Positions 46,161 through 58,221 of a stretch of DNA of 64,000 bases are shown here, one piece after another. Numbering within the stretch: position 1 is the stretch's first letter; the number at the start of each line of letters is the position of its first letter. Origin of the DNA: Pollenia angustigena. Taxonomy: Eukaryota > Arthropoda > Insecta > Diptera > Polleniidae. Both the position numbers and the translations under genes were made by a program. Below the pieces are notes generated by a model. The model searched no databases and had not been told where the DNA came from. It was given only the letters and a program-made list of their open reading frames with translations. Location of the stretch: the NCBI GenBank assembly GCA_930367215.1, contig OV884056.1, forward strand, positions 322,554,709 through 322,618,708. The letters run 5' to 3'.

Positions 46161-48478
46161 AAAATTTCTCCCACCGATACTTATACAGTGCCCCTTCACC
46201 CTTTATTATTGTAAAATAAGCAGTGGATTATTAATGTTTTTCCCAACTGCCCATTAAGCGGCTTATAGACTTGCAAATTTAAATTTACGTATTGTACAAT
46301 TATATCGCCAATGTGTATGTGATATGTGAAGGTTGTACGATATACTGGCAACAATCAACAAACTTTAGATTTTAATTGCACAACGAAAATAAAGTGAAAT
46401 GTGTTGTCAACATTGTACAAAGCTGTTTCTGTTATGTTCACCTTTTGATTGAATGAAAGTTTAGCAACATTTAAATTGAAACCATTGTGTTAATTATTGC
46501 ATAATATAGGCCAAAATGGAAATAATATGGCGAATATCATATACAATAATATTGCAAGTGTATGGGCCGCTTTAAAAAAATTTGGCTATCTCATCGTTTA
46601 ACCGACACTTATCTACACATTATTTATTTTCCGTTCAAATAAATTCAATCAGCTGACTCTCCATTTTAACATGTATTTTGAGAGGTGATGCCAACTGAAA
46701 ACAATATTTTTTGTCGGTATATTGAGAAAACCAAAATTTGTTAACAGTCAGTTTATCGTCTAACTGCCCGTCTATACCAGAGATAATTATTGCGACATAT
46801 ATTGCAGTAAATGTCAAAATTATGTTACCTTTAATGTAGACAGCAATTTCTTGTACATATTTATTGCCGACCATTTGTGTTGCAATAATTTGACAATTAA
46901 AAAAAAGAAGCAAAAAAGAAAAATATAAAAGCAAAGAAATTAAATTTGTGAAATGGTAGCAAATTATAATTGTAGTAAAAGAATTTAATAAACACTAAAA
47001 TATAATTACAAAAATTATTTTTATAAATATAATTTTTTTCTTATTTGACCTTTATTATTTCAATTTATATATATTTGTTTAAGTTTGAGTTCTTTTTTAA
47101 AAATATTGATTTTGTTAATTTTTTTTTTTTTTTTGTTAAAGTAAAATTAATATTTTTATATAAAAAAGACCTCAAGCTTAAACAAATTAATATACATTTT
47201 AATAATAAAGTCGAATAAGAAAGAATTTATATCAATAAAATTAATTTTTGCAAGAAAGCGCCAGTTTTTACACTGCACCTTCTTCCTTGATTTTTTTCAA
47301 TTTATGAGTTAACATAAATACGTTTTTCCATGCCTTTAACATAAGCTGAGCAATAAGAAATATTGCTTTGTTATTCTGCCGACGTTATTGCCAACTGGCT
47401 GAAATATTTATCTTTAGTGCAGACCTAGGGTAATAAATTTATGTCGACATTAAGTAACAGGCAGTTTGTTGATACATCGAGAATATACATGAGTTTCCTT
47501 AAATATGTCATATATTTTAATTTCCGATAGCTGATTTGCTTTGTTCAATCCACTGCAGCGAACGCATTTCCAATTTTTTTTAATGAAAAATTCTTGAAAT
47601 TTAAAACTTTTGTTTTATTTTATCTATTTTTTACACCTTCTTTTTTTTAACGAATTTGCAAAATATTCGAATATTCGTCACATCACTAATCTGTTAGTAT
47701 TAAAAAACAAATAAAATTGTTAAGAAGCTGAAAATGTTGCCTACTGATATGACAAAAATATCGAAAAATTAAAAGCTATTTTAATTTTTGGAATTGTTTT
47801 CTCAAAAATAATACATTTTTAATTATTATATCAACTTTTTTAAATTATATGTCTTAAAACAAGAATAATAAAGTTTGGATCATAACAGATATTAATTTCC
47901 AAACAATTTTTTTTTTGAACCGGTTGAATAAATTTATTATTGTAATTATAATTTTTGTTTTTTGAATATGCAGTTAACTAAATATATAATTGATTTTTTT
48001 TCTTCTGAAGATTGACCAACAAAAATTCCTTTCAAAATTACTTTCGAAGTTGATATTTGAAATAAATAGTTACTGAGGTAGTAGCCAGTTAAAATGTCAC
48101 ATCAGTTCTTGAGTGTTAAGAAACTATTGTCACAAAATGTTATATAACCTCTCAGTAATTAGAATCGGCAGTTTCCGTGCACTTAATGCTGCGAAATAAG
48201 AAATTCGTGTTATTATTTCTTCTATTTTTATATTTTAAAACTATCAAAAGATGGTATGAAAATGAGTTTAAGGATGAATCTACACATGTTATTAACAGCG
48301 ATAGTGAAACAAACGATGTGAAAGTCTTGCCAAATTTTCTATTTCAACTGAAGCGCTTCGCAACGATATCGCTCTAAAAGAATTACCTTAAACTCAAGAA
48401 ATAAAAAAAAAAAAAACGTTTCTTACAGATTACATTTTCAAAGATTAATGGTGTTTTCTTTTTAACAACAGCTGACAT
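46161..48478. other. AT-rich, isolated repeat pieces only
   Basis: 46790-46900 has an inverted pair around AATTATTGCGAC/TTGCAATAATTT. 47444-47480 shares 'gacattaagtaacaggcag' with 37475. Long T/A tracts occur around 47040-47200. Confidence 0.4.
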
Positions 48479-48480
48479 TA

Positions 48481-48883
48481 GTGGTATTCACACCGAACTT
48501 GTTAATTTGTTACTCGGTAGTTTGTTAATTTGTTAAAGTTACCAGCTGTGAACGACCCCCCCTTTAAAACTTTGTTAGTCTGGTAACTTTCGTAGTAAAA
48601 CAGCTGATTTATTGTTCTGACACAATTTATTATTCTGGAAAAAATAAAACATGCCACGAGAAAGTGTAAAAAAAACAATTGTAAACCATTTAATTACTCA
48701 TGCTTTGACACAAATAACGTTTGCTGACCGAAAGTAGTGAGTTACCAACTAACAACTATTTTATCAGGGGTGCCGTGCCGTTAATTTGTTAAATGTTAGT
48801 CCGGTAGCGCGTTAAATATACAAAAACAAATGCGTGTAAAAAAGTAACGACTAACAAACTAACAAGCTCGGTGTGAATACCAC
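48481..48883. mobile_element. 403-bp TA-flanked MITE (GTGGTATTCACACCGA)
   Basis: Ends GTGGTATTCACACCGAACTT and AGCTCGGTGTGAATACCAC lie between TA (48479-48480, 48884-48885). Both subterminal zones repeat TTGTTAATTTGTTA-like words with alternate orientations. No coding frame. Confidence 0.88.
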
Positions 48884-48904
48884 TATTAATTATTGAAAAT
48901 CAGT

Positions 48905-49110
48905 GCTGTTAACGCTTATTGGAATTGTAAGAAAATTTAATGTTGAAAATTGCTACAAGCGTGGTGAATATCGCTTTTAGTACAAATGTTGCATTCAATA
49001 TTTAAAACGCTAAATACACATTAGTGTTGAGTGTAAAACTTAGCTATTATTTTGTTCCATTGTAATTTAGAAAAATGTATCACTTTGTAAGGGTTCGTGT
49101 ATCATTCTTT
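48905..49110 (+). repeat. Empty-site paralogue of 28840-29230
   Basis: Continuous match across the point where the 172-bp hairpin MITE sits at 28963-29134; here 'gagtgtaaaactTAgctatt' carries one TA. Confidence 0.88.
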
Positions 49111-49539
49111 TTTAGAAAAGAAAACACCATAAGTGGGTAACTCGCAAGAGTTTTTAAAAATTGGCTTGCATTTTTAACGATTATTGAAACTAATTTTACT
49201 TTGTTTGAAACATTTTCATAAAAATTTTAAGTAAATTGGCTCAAAATTATTAAGTTTTGTCATCGTTACTAAATAAAATAACAACTAAAACATAAATTTA
49301 TTACATATTTTCATGGTCAGATTAGATTCACTTTTATTTTTATTTAAAAAAAGAAGATGGTCCAAAAATTGGAAACATGGATTTGGAAATTCGAATTACC
49401 AGTGTTTCTAATTTACGAGCGTTTACTACAACAACATTTATATGAAAGTTGTGGCATTAACAGCTGTTTTCGGAAGTGGTATTTTTATGGGTGCTACGGT
49501 ATTATAAATATTGACCGATTCCAAAAAATTGTTATAAGA

Positions 49540-50285
49540 TAATTTGCGTTTCAATGCCAACACAACAAATGCTTAATAAGCATGGATCTATGCGGATATA
49601 AACACTGATCTATATATAAAAACATCGACAATAAATCCGACAAACTGAGCGCATCTCCGGAGAACAGATTGATCGATTTTGGTCATTTTTATAGTTTAAA
49701 ATAGTCTAAGGATGTTTACTATAAGGGGAGTTTACCGGTGCGCGTGGCACCTCCCATATAAAGGCAATACGAATTGGCTTATATCTGGAGAACCGTTACA
49801 ATAAAAGTATCAAATTTTAAACAAATAACTTGGTTATTAATACAAAAAATCTCCTTAAGATTGGGCTGGATTCGAGAAGGGGATTCGGCATCTTCCGTAC
49901 AAAGACAGTTTTAATTTCTGTATGTCTGAAGAGCGGTGACAGTAAAAATGTTCAAATCTATTTTGCAAATATTTGCTTATCAATACACAGTATTTTTCAA
50001 AAATTGAGCTAGATTGGAGAAATGGGCGTGGTACCTGCCATACGAATACAATATAGATTTCTGTGTACCTGGAAGACGGTTATAGTAAAAGTTCTTAAAC
50101 TTGAAACAAATAGTTTAGTTTTCCATACAAAACATCTGTCAAAATATTGATTGGAAAAGTGTTCATGGCCCCATCCATATAAACACAATATAGATTTCTG
50201 TTTATCTGCAAAACGTTAACAATAAAATGATATAAATGTGAGAGATCTGTTAAAAAAAAAGCGAAGCGCACCGGGTTCAGGCTAG
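49540..50285 (+). mobile_element. Helitron-like element (ACCGGGTTCAGGCTAG end)
   Basis: Four or more units of about 150 bp share 'tagatttctgt', 'atctggagaaccgttacaat' and 'aaaagtatcaaattt' type phrases. They end at GCGAAGCGCACCGGGTTCAG then GCTAG|T (50285). Same 3' end as the minus-strand element at 23899. Left boundary approximate. Confidence 0.5.
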
Positions 50286-50417
50286 TTCAATAATATTTTT
50301 CAAAACAGGAATTTAACTTGGATGAAACACATTTCATTAACACACAACTTATGTTACATAATTTTGTGAGTTTCTCTTTTTTTAAGAATAAATGTTGATT
50401 GATATTTCATAACAAAA

Positions 50418-50600
50418 AATAATCGAAAATACCGTTAATCAGGATCGATAATAAAACTTGTTTCAAATATTTAAATGGTATTCGCATAAGTAGAATTTTA
50501 ATAGTGTTCAGAAACACGTTTGTATGTAAATCAAAATGATCTAGATGTTAGAAAACAACAATTCGTACAACCTTCAAAAAAGAGTTCCGTTTTTTATTTA
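50418..50600 (+). repeat. Dispersed repeat, inverted partner at 56212-56395
   Basis: Shares 'aaataccgttaatcaggatc', 'gtgtttcaaa'-type, 'gtagaattttaatagtgttc' and 'caaccttcaaaaaagagttc' with the inverted copy; roughly 85-90% identity. Confidence 0.85.
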
Positions 50601-50730
50601 CAATTCATCTTTTGTTCTGATTAAAGTTATTTTTGAAATAGATTTTGTTGAGTAAAAAAAAAAAAAATCGGAAAATAAATAACAAAGAAATGTTTGTAAA
50701 ATTATCAGTTTTGAATAAATTTTGTAGATT

Positions 50731-51151
50731 CCCTGAAGGAAGGGAATGTCGATAGTGAAACTGTACTGATGCACCATGGACTTCGTCACCAGTCCTACTG
50801 ACCACTTCTATCCCAGGTAATGCTTGAGAATCCACTAGTGCCCATAGTACTATTGACTAGGTGGTTCTACTGAAACCACATAGTGACATTGGAACCATAG
50901 ATTCACTAGTAAATTTTAATAATTCTAGTCTGCACGTTTGGTACTTTTGTAAAGTAAATGGCGAATTGAAATTGCTTTTTTAACATTTAATTATTCTAAT
51001 AAAAATACGAATTCATAACAAAATTTTATTTCGTATTAAAGGCAAATAGAAAAGCGTAGACACTTCGTTGACAATGTCACAAAAAAGGCATCAAAACAGT
51101 CGACAAAACTGGTGACATGGAGACACTTGCGAACCCAAGTTTCCTCTAGGG
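50731..51151. mobile_element. 'CCCTGMAGGAA' MITE, second copy
   Basis: CCCTGAAGGAAGGGAATGTC at the left and TTCCTCTAGGG at the right; interior colinear with 12400-12831 ('attgactaggtggttctact', 'ttgacaatgtcac', 'gtcgacaaaactggtgacat'). The flanking dinucleotides are TT rather than TA, so one flank has probably mutated. Confidence 0.8.
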
Positions 51152-51154
51152 TTA

Positions 51155-51696
51155 GTATTCATATGAACAGTGGGGCATCGAGTATCCGCATTTGGTGAAT
51201 CTGGCAACATCAATTAGCTAAGAAAAAACACAGCACCTTTATATGCTAATCCTGAATTTTAAACAAATTGTTTGTAGATAATATAAACAATATTTTTTGA
51301 TAATTTAATAATGAATACAAACGAAACTACTCAAAATTGCTACTCCATTAACCGGAAAAATTAATTGTCCAGAATGCTCTCGGCCCCGTTCATTACGGAT
51401 AATCGACGTCTCACTGTAGTTGAATATTTATATACATACATACATACATACTTATTCATTAAATATTCCATGGATTATAGTTAAAATTTTTTTAAATAAT
51501 AACATGTAAATTAAATAATAAAAATAAAGTAATTACTGGGGTACTAACCTAACTAGACTTAGAGTCGTTGCAGTTTCAGAGAACCAACTTTGAAGCTTTC
51601 TGTTGGCAGCAATAAACAATTAAACCTTATTCACAATGAAAGCAACAATATGGATTTGCTTTTCTCTTATTTTTCCCCAAAAGTATTTCCCATATT
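51155..51696. other. Nothing recognised
   Basis: A (CATA)n tract occurs at 51433-51452. Confidence 0.4.
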
Positions 51697-52070
51697 TATA
51701 CCTACACCGCAATAGTGGAGAGGGTGTTATGCGTTTGTGCTGATCTGAGTCGATCTAACGATGCCCGATCGGCTGGCTGGCTGTCCATGTTACCTTGTGC
51801 GGAAAGTACGCAATTTTGGAGATAATTTGATAAAATTTGGCTTATAGGTTCTTATTGGCACAAGGACCAAGGCTATTGAAAATGGGCCGAATTGTAGGAC
51901 CAGGAAGATAGGGACAATTTCTGCCTCTCAGATGGATTCATATTTATATGGACACATAAGCATAATTCTCCATGGGTCCCGAATTGGGTGCACTCTCGTA
52001 AATGTGTTTTAAAATACTGTGGTGTAGGGTATCATATAGTCGGGCTTGACTGGCTGTACGTTTTTACTTG
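51697..52070 (+). mobile_element. HINE/DINE-1-like element, subfamily III
   Basis: 5' TATACCTACACCGCAATAGT then GGAGAGGGTGTTATGCG; 3' GGTGTAGGGTATCATATAG, decayed hairpin AGTCGGGCTTGACTGGCT, TACTTG ending 52070 and TTTT. At 374 bp it is internally deleted. Contains the uninterrupted site corresponding to the hAT insertion at 15810. Confidence 0.85.
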
Positions 52071-52240
52071 TTTTCTTTAATTTTTCAAACAGAAAAGAAA
52101 TAATTAAAGTTTAAAAAAAAAATTTACTGCCGTATTCATAAAAAATAAAATAAGTTTGAAATGTGTTTTAAGGCAAAATTTTCATAAAAATTTTTCTTAA
52201 AATAAAATTTAAATCGAGTTTTACAGGCAGGCCCACGATG

Positions 52241-52348
52241 TCACACGTTAACGTTTGCATAGAAAATTACATTTAAAACAAAAACAATTTCTAAAATTTG
52301 TTTTTGTTTTGATTGTAATTTTCTATGCGAACGTTAACGTGTGACATC
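52241..52348. mobile_element. Hairpin insert inside the left Transib end
   Basis: About 50-bp inverted arms (TCACACGTTAACGTTTGCAT... / complement) with a short loop interrupt the left terminal repeat between CACGATG and CACACTGGGG, as judged from the intact right terminus. No target duplication obvious. Confidence 0.75.
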
Positions 52349-53679
52349 GCACACTGGGGATTTCGCGGGAAAAGGTCAAATTGTCAACATAGTCTTCATG
52401 CAATATGCAGTGATATGTTGAAATTTTAGACTAAATGGTACAATCAAATCAAAAAGAATTACTCCGATCTGACTGCCAGTTTTTTTATATCCGTCTTAAA
52501 CTCAGAACTTGTGTGTTTTACCGAACCAACTTAATTTAAACCTAAGAATTTAAATACGAATATTATTTTACTATGTGAGCTAACGTTTTTCTTTTTTTTT
52601 CTATTTAAAGTAGTATATTTCAGTATACTAAAATTGAAAAAAAAAATCTGCAGAGACTTAAGTTTTTTTTTTTTGTTTATTTTTATGAACATATAACAAA
52701 AATCCAATTTTTCTCCAAACATTTGGACCTGCAATTTTATCTTTACTTTTCCACAGTTGGAAATCACTACTAATATTACATATTTTTTTAACATTATTAA
52801 ACAATTTCAAGTGCCACCAGGTGCCACCTCTCAATTTGTTGCATTACACAGTACAACATTTTTCAGCTGATTGATTCGGGACTCAATTCTGATAAGGCTC
52901 TTTTGTTTGACATAACTCGAGAACCACTAGTCGGATTTTGCTGAAAAAAATTTAGAAAAATCAAGAATTACAATTACTTTTATCTGTTTATATAACATTT
53001 TGCTACATAAGCAACAGTTTCGCAGTTATAAATAAATGTATGAAGAAAAAAAATATTTTTTGCCCAAAAAATTTAAATTTTTTATTTTTAATTCATAAAA
53101 AATTCAAAAACAGTAAAATAAAGTTTCAAGTCCTATTACTTTCACGTAAAGTCGCATAACCTATGAAATAAATGAGACATAAATCATGATAATCGATGAA
53201 CGCGTTTCGCTTTTATTTACAATTAAGTGAAGGTATGCATTTCAAAAATTTGCTCGAGATATGCACAAAATTCTTTGCAAAAACATTTATGACTTTTTTA
53301 TGATTCTTAGAATTAAAAAAAGAAAAAAGTAATAAACAAAAGGTTATTTGATTTTTATGATTGCGGTAGCAAAGTAATAAGCGGTAATAAATGCGCGTGG
53401 ACAATTGAAAGGAAAAAAGGAAAGTGCACTTTTTTATTATTTGGGGTTTTCCGTTGGCTACCTGTATGATTTTTTTACAGAAATTCCACCCACATCTATT
53501 AGTGCTCATGTTTTGGAACGTACCTGTCAGTAAAATATTGAAAAATACGTAGTATTTATAGGTGTTCATTTATCGATTTTTGTCATTCAACAAGTGCTGA
53601 CGAACGCGAAAAGTACAACCGATTTTTCTCCGTTTTTTTTTAATTATAACTGAAACTAAGGCCCAAGAGTTTTACGGCA

Positions 53680-54538
53680 ATGGAAAGTTTTTCTATTTCT
53701 CATGGGGTTTTATGCTCGAAGCTTCTGGAATTTGACAAAGACAGAACAAAATTAAAACAGTTTTTGCAACAATTGCACGTTGGCTTAACCGATACTATCG
53801 CATGTGAAATTTTGGATACAATATATAAAAGCTTTTACTATAACTTCAAACAAAGATGGCAGGATTCTAACCGTACGAAGTCGCGATTTGAAAAAAAGAA
53901 TGCAAATTGTCTTGAAGGCCCATTTACAATTAAGTTTACTGAGGATGAATGTTAAACCAGTTCAACACTTGGTCGGCCACGCAAATCGTTTGAGGAGTGC
54001 TGTGATCGCGCCAAACGATACAAAAGGGATGAAGTTCGTTCTATGTTTCCTCAAGAAGTAATTGATTTTTCTTCTAGTATTTCAAAAACCAACCACAAAA
54101 TTTGTACATTAAAAACTTTGGGGATGTTTACAAAGCTTGAACTTACAAAAGAAAAATACGAGTATCTAATGCATTGGTTACAAAATGAAGGATATAACAA
54201 TCTCGTACCATACAAACAACTCACGAAAGAAAAAACTAACAGTTATCCTCTAGAAATTTCTATTACTGAAAGTTCAGGCAGTGTATCTGTTGGATCATAC
54301 TGCTAAAAGAGTCCTAGAGACCAAGTCAGTAAAGGAAATAAATAAAATTGAAAGCGGAAATCTAACAATGTACTATAATTGGGGACACTGCAGAAAATGC
54401 AGTCGAATTGCCACGAACGAAGATATTATGCACCGAATGATGGTAACATCAGATCCCATGATCTCACACTTGACTCCTTCATTTAGCCAGAAAAAGCATA
54501 GTGATATAAGCGACGAAGTGAAGGCTCTTTTAGAATAA
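53680..54538 (+). pseudogene. Transib-like transposase relic, core deleted
   Basis: The frame from ATG 53680 is interrupted by one TAA (53953-53955) and continues in the same frame with TLGRPRKSFEECCDRAKR, then LTKEKYEYLMHWLQNEGYNN and KTNSYPLEISITESSGSVS. After a +1 shift near 54280 it reads LLDHTAKRVLE and MYYNWG, and then jumps directly to a C-terminal piece CSRIATNEDIMHRMMVTSDPMI, ending at TAA 54536-54538. The N-terminal GRPxxxF...K, the 'LLDHTA' and 'WG' blocks and the 'TNED...SSDP'-like C-terminus fit Transib/RAG1-like transposases as I recall them. The DDE catalytic core between WG and the C-terminus is absent. An alternative is another insect superfamily with the same N-terminal layout. 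Confidence 0.6.
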
Positions 54539-54550
54539 TAAATTAAAAAG

Positions 54551-54890
54551 TAGATTTAAAATAAATAATAAATTAAAAATTAAAAAATTAATTTACATTT
54601 TTTGTTAGTTAGGGCTTTTTACGTTGTAGGTAACGATATATATTTTTCTAGCTTTCTTTATTTTGATTACTTTTGTGTATAACTATATAAATAAAACTAA
54701 GTTTGTGATGAAATTAAAAATAGATTTAAAATAAATAATGAATTAAAAATAAAAAAAATCTTTTAAATTTTTTTGTTAGTTAGGGCTTTTTACATTGTAG
54801 GTAACGATATACATTTCTCTAACTTTCTTTATTTTGATTACTTTTGTGTATTACTATATAAATAAAACTAAATTTGTGTTGAAATCATTA
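54551..54890. repeat. Two tandem 170-bp units
   Basis: 'tagatttaaaataaataat' begins at 54551 and again at 54721; 'ttgttagttagggcttttta' and 'gtaggtaacgatata' recur at the same 170-bp spacing, about 92% identical. Confidence 0.9.
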
Positions 54891-54984
54891 TATTTTTTGA
54901 CAAATATTTTTTTTCCTCACCTCCATACAAAAATCCCCAGTGTGCATCGTGGGCCTGGCTGTAATTTTTTATGAATACGGCAGT

Positions 54985-56211
54985 TAGTCTATTTATACTT
55001 CAGCAATAAATTGTTTGAAGTTGCACATGACGTTTGCGATTATTTTTGTAAGTTTTAAATCAAAATATGTTTTGCAAATAATAATTTGGGTGCAAAATTT
55101 GCAAATGTTACTGAAAATGTTTGTGTGTGCTTGCGAAAAAGTTGTTGCTTTTATTGTGAACAGCCTGTGAAACCGTTGCTTTCCTTTTAAATCTTGGTTT
55201 TTTCTTCTATCTTTTTTCTTCCCAAAGTATTTCATATATTTTCCTTTCATTTTTAGAACAAAAATGTAACTAAATTTTTTTTAAAAATGTAACTAAAGTT
55301 GAGTCAACTAGAACTTTTTTCTGACGTTTAAAATAATTTTATTTAGTTTTGAATGAAAATTTTAACAAAATGTTTACAAAAATAAAAATAAATGCACAAT
55401 AGTGTTGTGGCTAAAATTTGCAAACGGTTTCTTGATGCAAAATGTGTGTAGTTAAAAAAGAAATTGTTGCTCTATTATGAACACCAAGTGAAAATGTTTT
55501 TTTGATTGTGAACGCAGCTTTAAGATTATTTTTTTTAATTATAAAAAAACGTTAAGTATTAAATAATTTTAAAATTTTACAAAAAAATATTTTAGAATTA
55601 TGTACTTTTATAAATTTGGATGATAGATACATACATACATACAACATTTTAAAATTGATATAATTGCCCAAATCAATACCAGATAACAATTTGTAATTGG
55701 AAAAATACTTAAGATAATAATTTTATACTTAATTCATTTTAATTAAATTTTTTATCATATAATTTATGTAATTATTTTAAAATTATTTAACTATACAGAT
55801 ACTGTTTTTCTATTCCATGGAATATGGGGTGTTAAAATAAATATTTAACAACAAACCTGTGGCTTTGTGATAAAAGGGCCAATGTCAACAGTTTGCTGTT
55901 TTGATTTAATCATTGCATGAAGTGTCTTTTCTAACTCAACTTGTGTCTAATTTACCCCAGAGCAGCTTTACAAGGCTTTTTCCTTGGAACGCTTCTATAA
56001 AATAAATAAAATAATTTTAATTTTCTTAAAAGAGAATATTTTGAGATTGGCCCTTTTGGCACCAAGCCAAAAATATATAATTGATAAAACTCATTCAGAA
56101 ATCCAGTTAAAAATGTATTTATTTATTTTATTTTAGTTTAACTCAAATTTCTTTGTTGCTGAAATGTTTTCCGAATTTCTTGAAAACTAGTACAACAACA
56201 CAAACTAATTA
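54985..56211. other. AT-rich, nothing recognised
   Basis: A (ATAC)n tract occurs at 55628-55642; otherwise no repeat pair or conserved frame. Confidence 0.4.
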
Positions 56212-56395
56212 AAAAATAAAAAACGGAACTCTTTTTTGAAGGTTGTTAGAATTGTTGTTCTCTAACATCACCATGACGATTTACATACAAACCTGTTTCG
56301 GAACACTTTCAAAATTCTACTTTTGCGAATACAATTAAATTTTTTGAAACACGTTTTTTTATCGATCCTGATTAACGGTATTTTTGGTAATTTTT
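56212..56395 (-). repeat. Dispersed repeat, inverted partner of 50418-50600
   Basis: 'gaactcttttttgaaggttg', 'gatttacatacaaacctg' and 'gatcctgattaacggtattt' are the complements of the 50418-50600 copy. Confidence 0.85.
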
Positions 56396-56506
56396 GCTAA
56401 AGTGTTGAGAAATGTCATCAAAAACATCAAAAAAGAAACATTGACAAGATGTATGTATGTATGTATGTTATGTATGGATATATGTGTGTTAATATTAATA
56501 AATACA

Positions 56507-56936
56507 AAGGGTGCTCTTTTTAGAGTGTAACGACTTTAAGTTGGCATCACTGCCTTATTTGAGCGGTCATTTAACGGCTGATAATTGCTTTTTGTTTAGT
56601 TTGCTTTAAAGTGTCATTATAAATCTACTAACACCAGAGCAACGCGAGCAAATAACTGAAAATTTAAATTAAAATAATTCGGAGAACGGGCTGAAGCACA
56701 AATTGATATTGATTTTAAATTTCCATTAAACATTTTATTTTCCGATGAACCTTATTTTTGTTTGAATGGGTACGTAAATGAGGAGAATCCACAAGCCTTT
56801 GTCGAAACCCAATTTCTTCCACATGGCAGAAACAACAACATTTTCTTTCCAATAAAGCCCGTTTCATTGATATTAAAAATAGATTTCCTTGTTTTGTTAT
56901 TATTTAAACTTGTGTCACTCTATAAAAAACACCCTT
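56507..56936 (+). mobile_element. Tc1/mariner-type relic, second copy
   Basis: AAGGGTGCTCTTTTTAGAGTG at the left and TCACTCTATAAAAAACACCCTT at the right, with TA after 56936 and CA (mutated TA) before 56507. The body retains 'acaccagagcaacgcg', 'tgaatgggtacgtaaat' and 'gaggagaatccacaagcctt' from the transposase, with more deleted than in 38481-39104. Confidence 0.85.
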
Positions 56937-56938
56937 TA

Positions 56939-57976
56939 TTCGTTTTAAGTTATATTCCTGTTTTCAAAATAATTATTGTATTTATACCCAGCGGTAACAA
57001 GAATGAGTAAAGAGACCTAATAGAAGGCCTTTTTTTAGCAGACACAAGCCCTCCTCGCCGCATTCCATACTTTTTTACACAACTTTGTCCCCTTCCCGAA
57101 GAAGGGAGTTATGAAGATAACTAAAAAAAAAACTAAACAACTTCCTTTCTCCCTTCTAGAAGGCATGCATCTGAAAGCAGGAATCATACGAAGCGAATCT
57201 TTTAGAAAGGAATATAGAGGCCTTCAAAATGGCCTGCCACTTGCGATTCTTTTTGATATTTACCGCTGGGTAAGAACTCTCTTTTAGGACTGAGCCCACC
57301 CAATAAGCAACCGTGAGATTTGAAAAATCTTGTCGGAACTTCTATTATATTTTTTTATCTTGAACACCACCGTAGCACTATCCCAATAAAATATTTTATC
57401 AATTTGCGAAGCACTAAAGGTACATTTAAAAAATAAGCGCACAATTATGCGCTACGCAATAAGACAGAAATGCAGTAAAGTAAGTGAAAGAACTCTCAAC
57501 AACTTAAAAAAAAAACAAAATAACATTTCAAGTGCTACGGCATTCCCTTACTACGAAGCAGGTTTGTAAAGGAGAATACTAAAAAATAACTGTATCAAAA
57601 CATTCAGTGTGTAAAAATGATCGTTACATCCAACAATGTTTATGTGCGCTGAATAATGCGCTTTATGTGTCACAAATGTATTGCTTCAAAGTGGGAACAC
57701 GCCATATAAAACTTATGTCTTCCGTAAGCGCAATGGTAAGCGAAACCCTTATGTTTTTCCCTTACAAACCTGCTTCGTTGGAAGCTCCATTTTTTATTCG
57801 GATGGTTTCACAGAACACTTTTCTTGTCCAAATTTACCAAAATGAAAAAAAAATTATATTTTTTGTCTTGAAATAGGATTTCCATGAAGATTGTGGTGCT
57901 TTATATTAATTTTTTTTTTGTAATATGAACACATTAATGCATCTTTCTAAAAACTATTTACTTGGTTATATTAATT
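56939..57976. other. Unassigned; one inverted pair
   Basis: 'acgaagcaggtttgtaa' at 57556 and 'ttacaaacctgcttcgt' at 57762 bound a 220-bp interval with GCGC-containing words; it may be a MITE. 'gaaggcc' words recur at 57023, 57160 and 57222. Confidence 0.4.
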
Positions 57977-58170
57977 ACCCTAGAGGGAAGCGAACTGACA
58001 CCAAAACAGTCCCGTGATAGGTCTTTGGTGGTAGGGACCGGTTCTAGTTCTAACACTTTATATGAATAAGACCTATCACTTTTACACGGGGTTGTCATTG
58101 GAGGGGGTCAATTGACACCATTTGACCAGTCACAAATCTATTCACAATGGACGTGTTTAGTGACAGTTAC
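57977..58170. repeat. Possible end of a 'CCCTAGAGGGAA' MITE
   Basis: 'taccctagagggaagcgaac' resembles the right end of 50731-51151 read inversely ('taaccctagaggaaacttgg'), followed by 'gacaccaaaacagtcccg'. The other end is not seen. A direct duplication 'gtagtattatttcaata' lies at 58178 and 58199. Confidence 0.4.
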
Positions 58171-58221
58171 TAAAATGTAGTATTATTTCAATACGATGTA
58201 GTATTATTTCAATAAAACTAG

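Larger units (their letters stand above)
52234..54951 (+). mobile_element. Transib-type DNA transposon, degenerate
   Basis: Right end CCCCAGTGTGCATCGTG is the complement of CACGATGCACACTGGGG. The left end is CACGATG (52234-52240), then a 108-bp insert, then CACACTGGGGATTT. A CACNATG terminus is the Transib signature, related to the RSS heptamer of V(D)J recombination. GGCC directly flanks both ends (Transib duplicates 5 GC-rich bp). It contains the transposase relic 53680-54538 and a 170-bp direct duplication at its 3' side. Confidence 0.65.
52126..54984. mobile_element. Host MITE (ACTGCCGTATTCATAAAAAA ends) split by Transib
   Basis: ACTGCCGTATTCATAAAAAA at 52126 and its complement ending CGGCAGT at 54984 are inverted ends of about 140 bp of remaining host sequence. 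The ends resemble CCTTATTCATAAA of the MITE at 38076. Confidence 0.7.

Noticed and set aside
46635..46934. Minus-strand frame with MVGNKYVQEIAVYIK before a GTAACA site, in the right phase for the missing first elongase exon
   Set aside because: It lies in an AATTATTGC/GCAATAATT inverted repeat typical of a MITE, the donor is weak, and no promoter or conservation can be shown.
53520..53569. Minus-strand MNTYKYYVFFNILLT followed by GTACGT, phase 1, as a first elongase exon
   Set aside because: It sits within the Transib-like element close to its transposase start; the phase match is expected one time in three by chance.
52531..53569. Minus-strand frames over the 5' part of the Transib-like element
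   Set aside because: They lie antisense to the element and are low-complexity K/F/N-rich translations.
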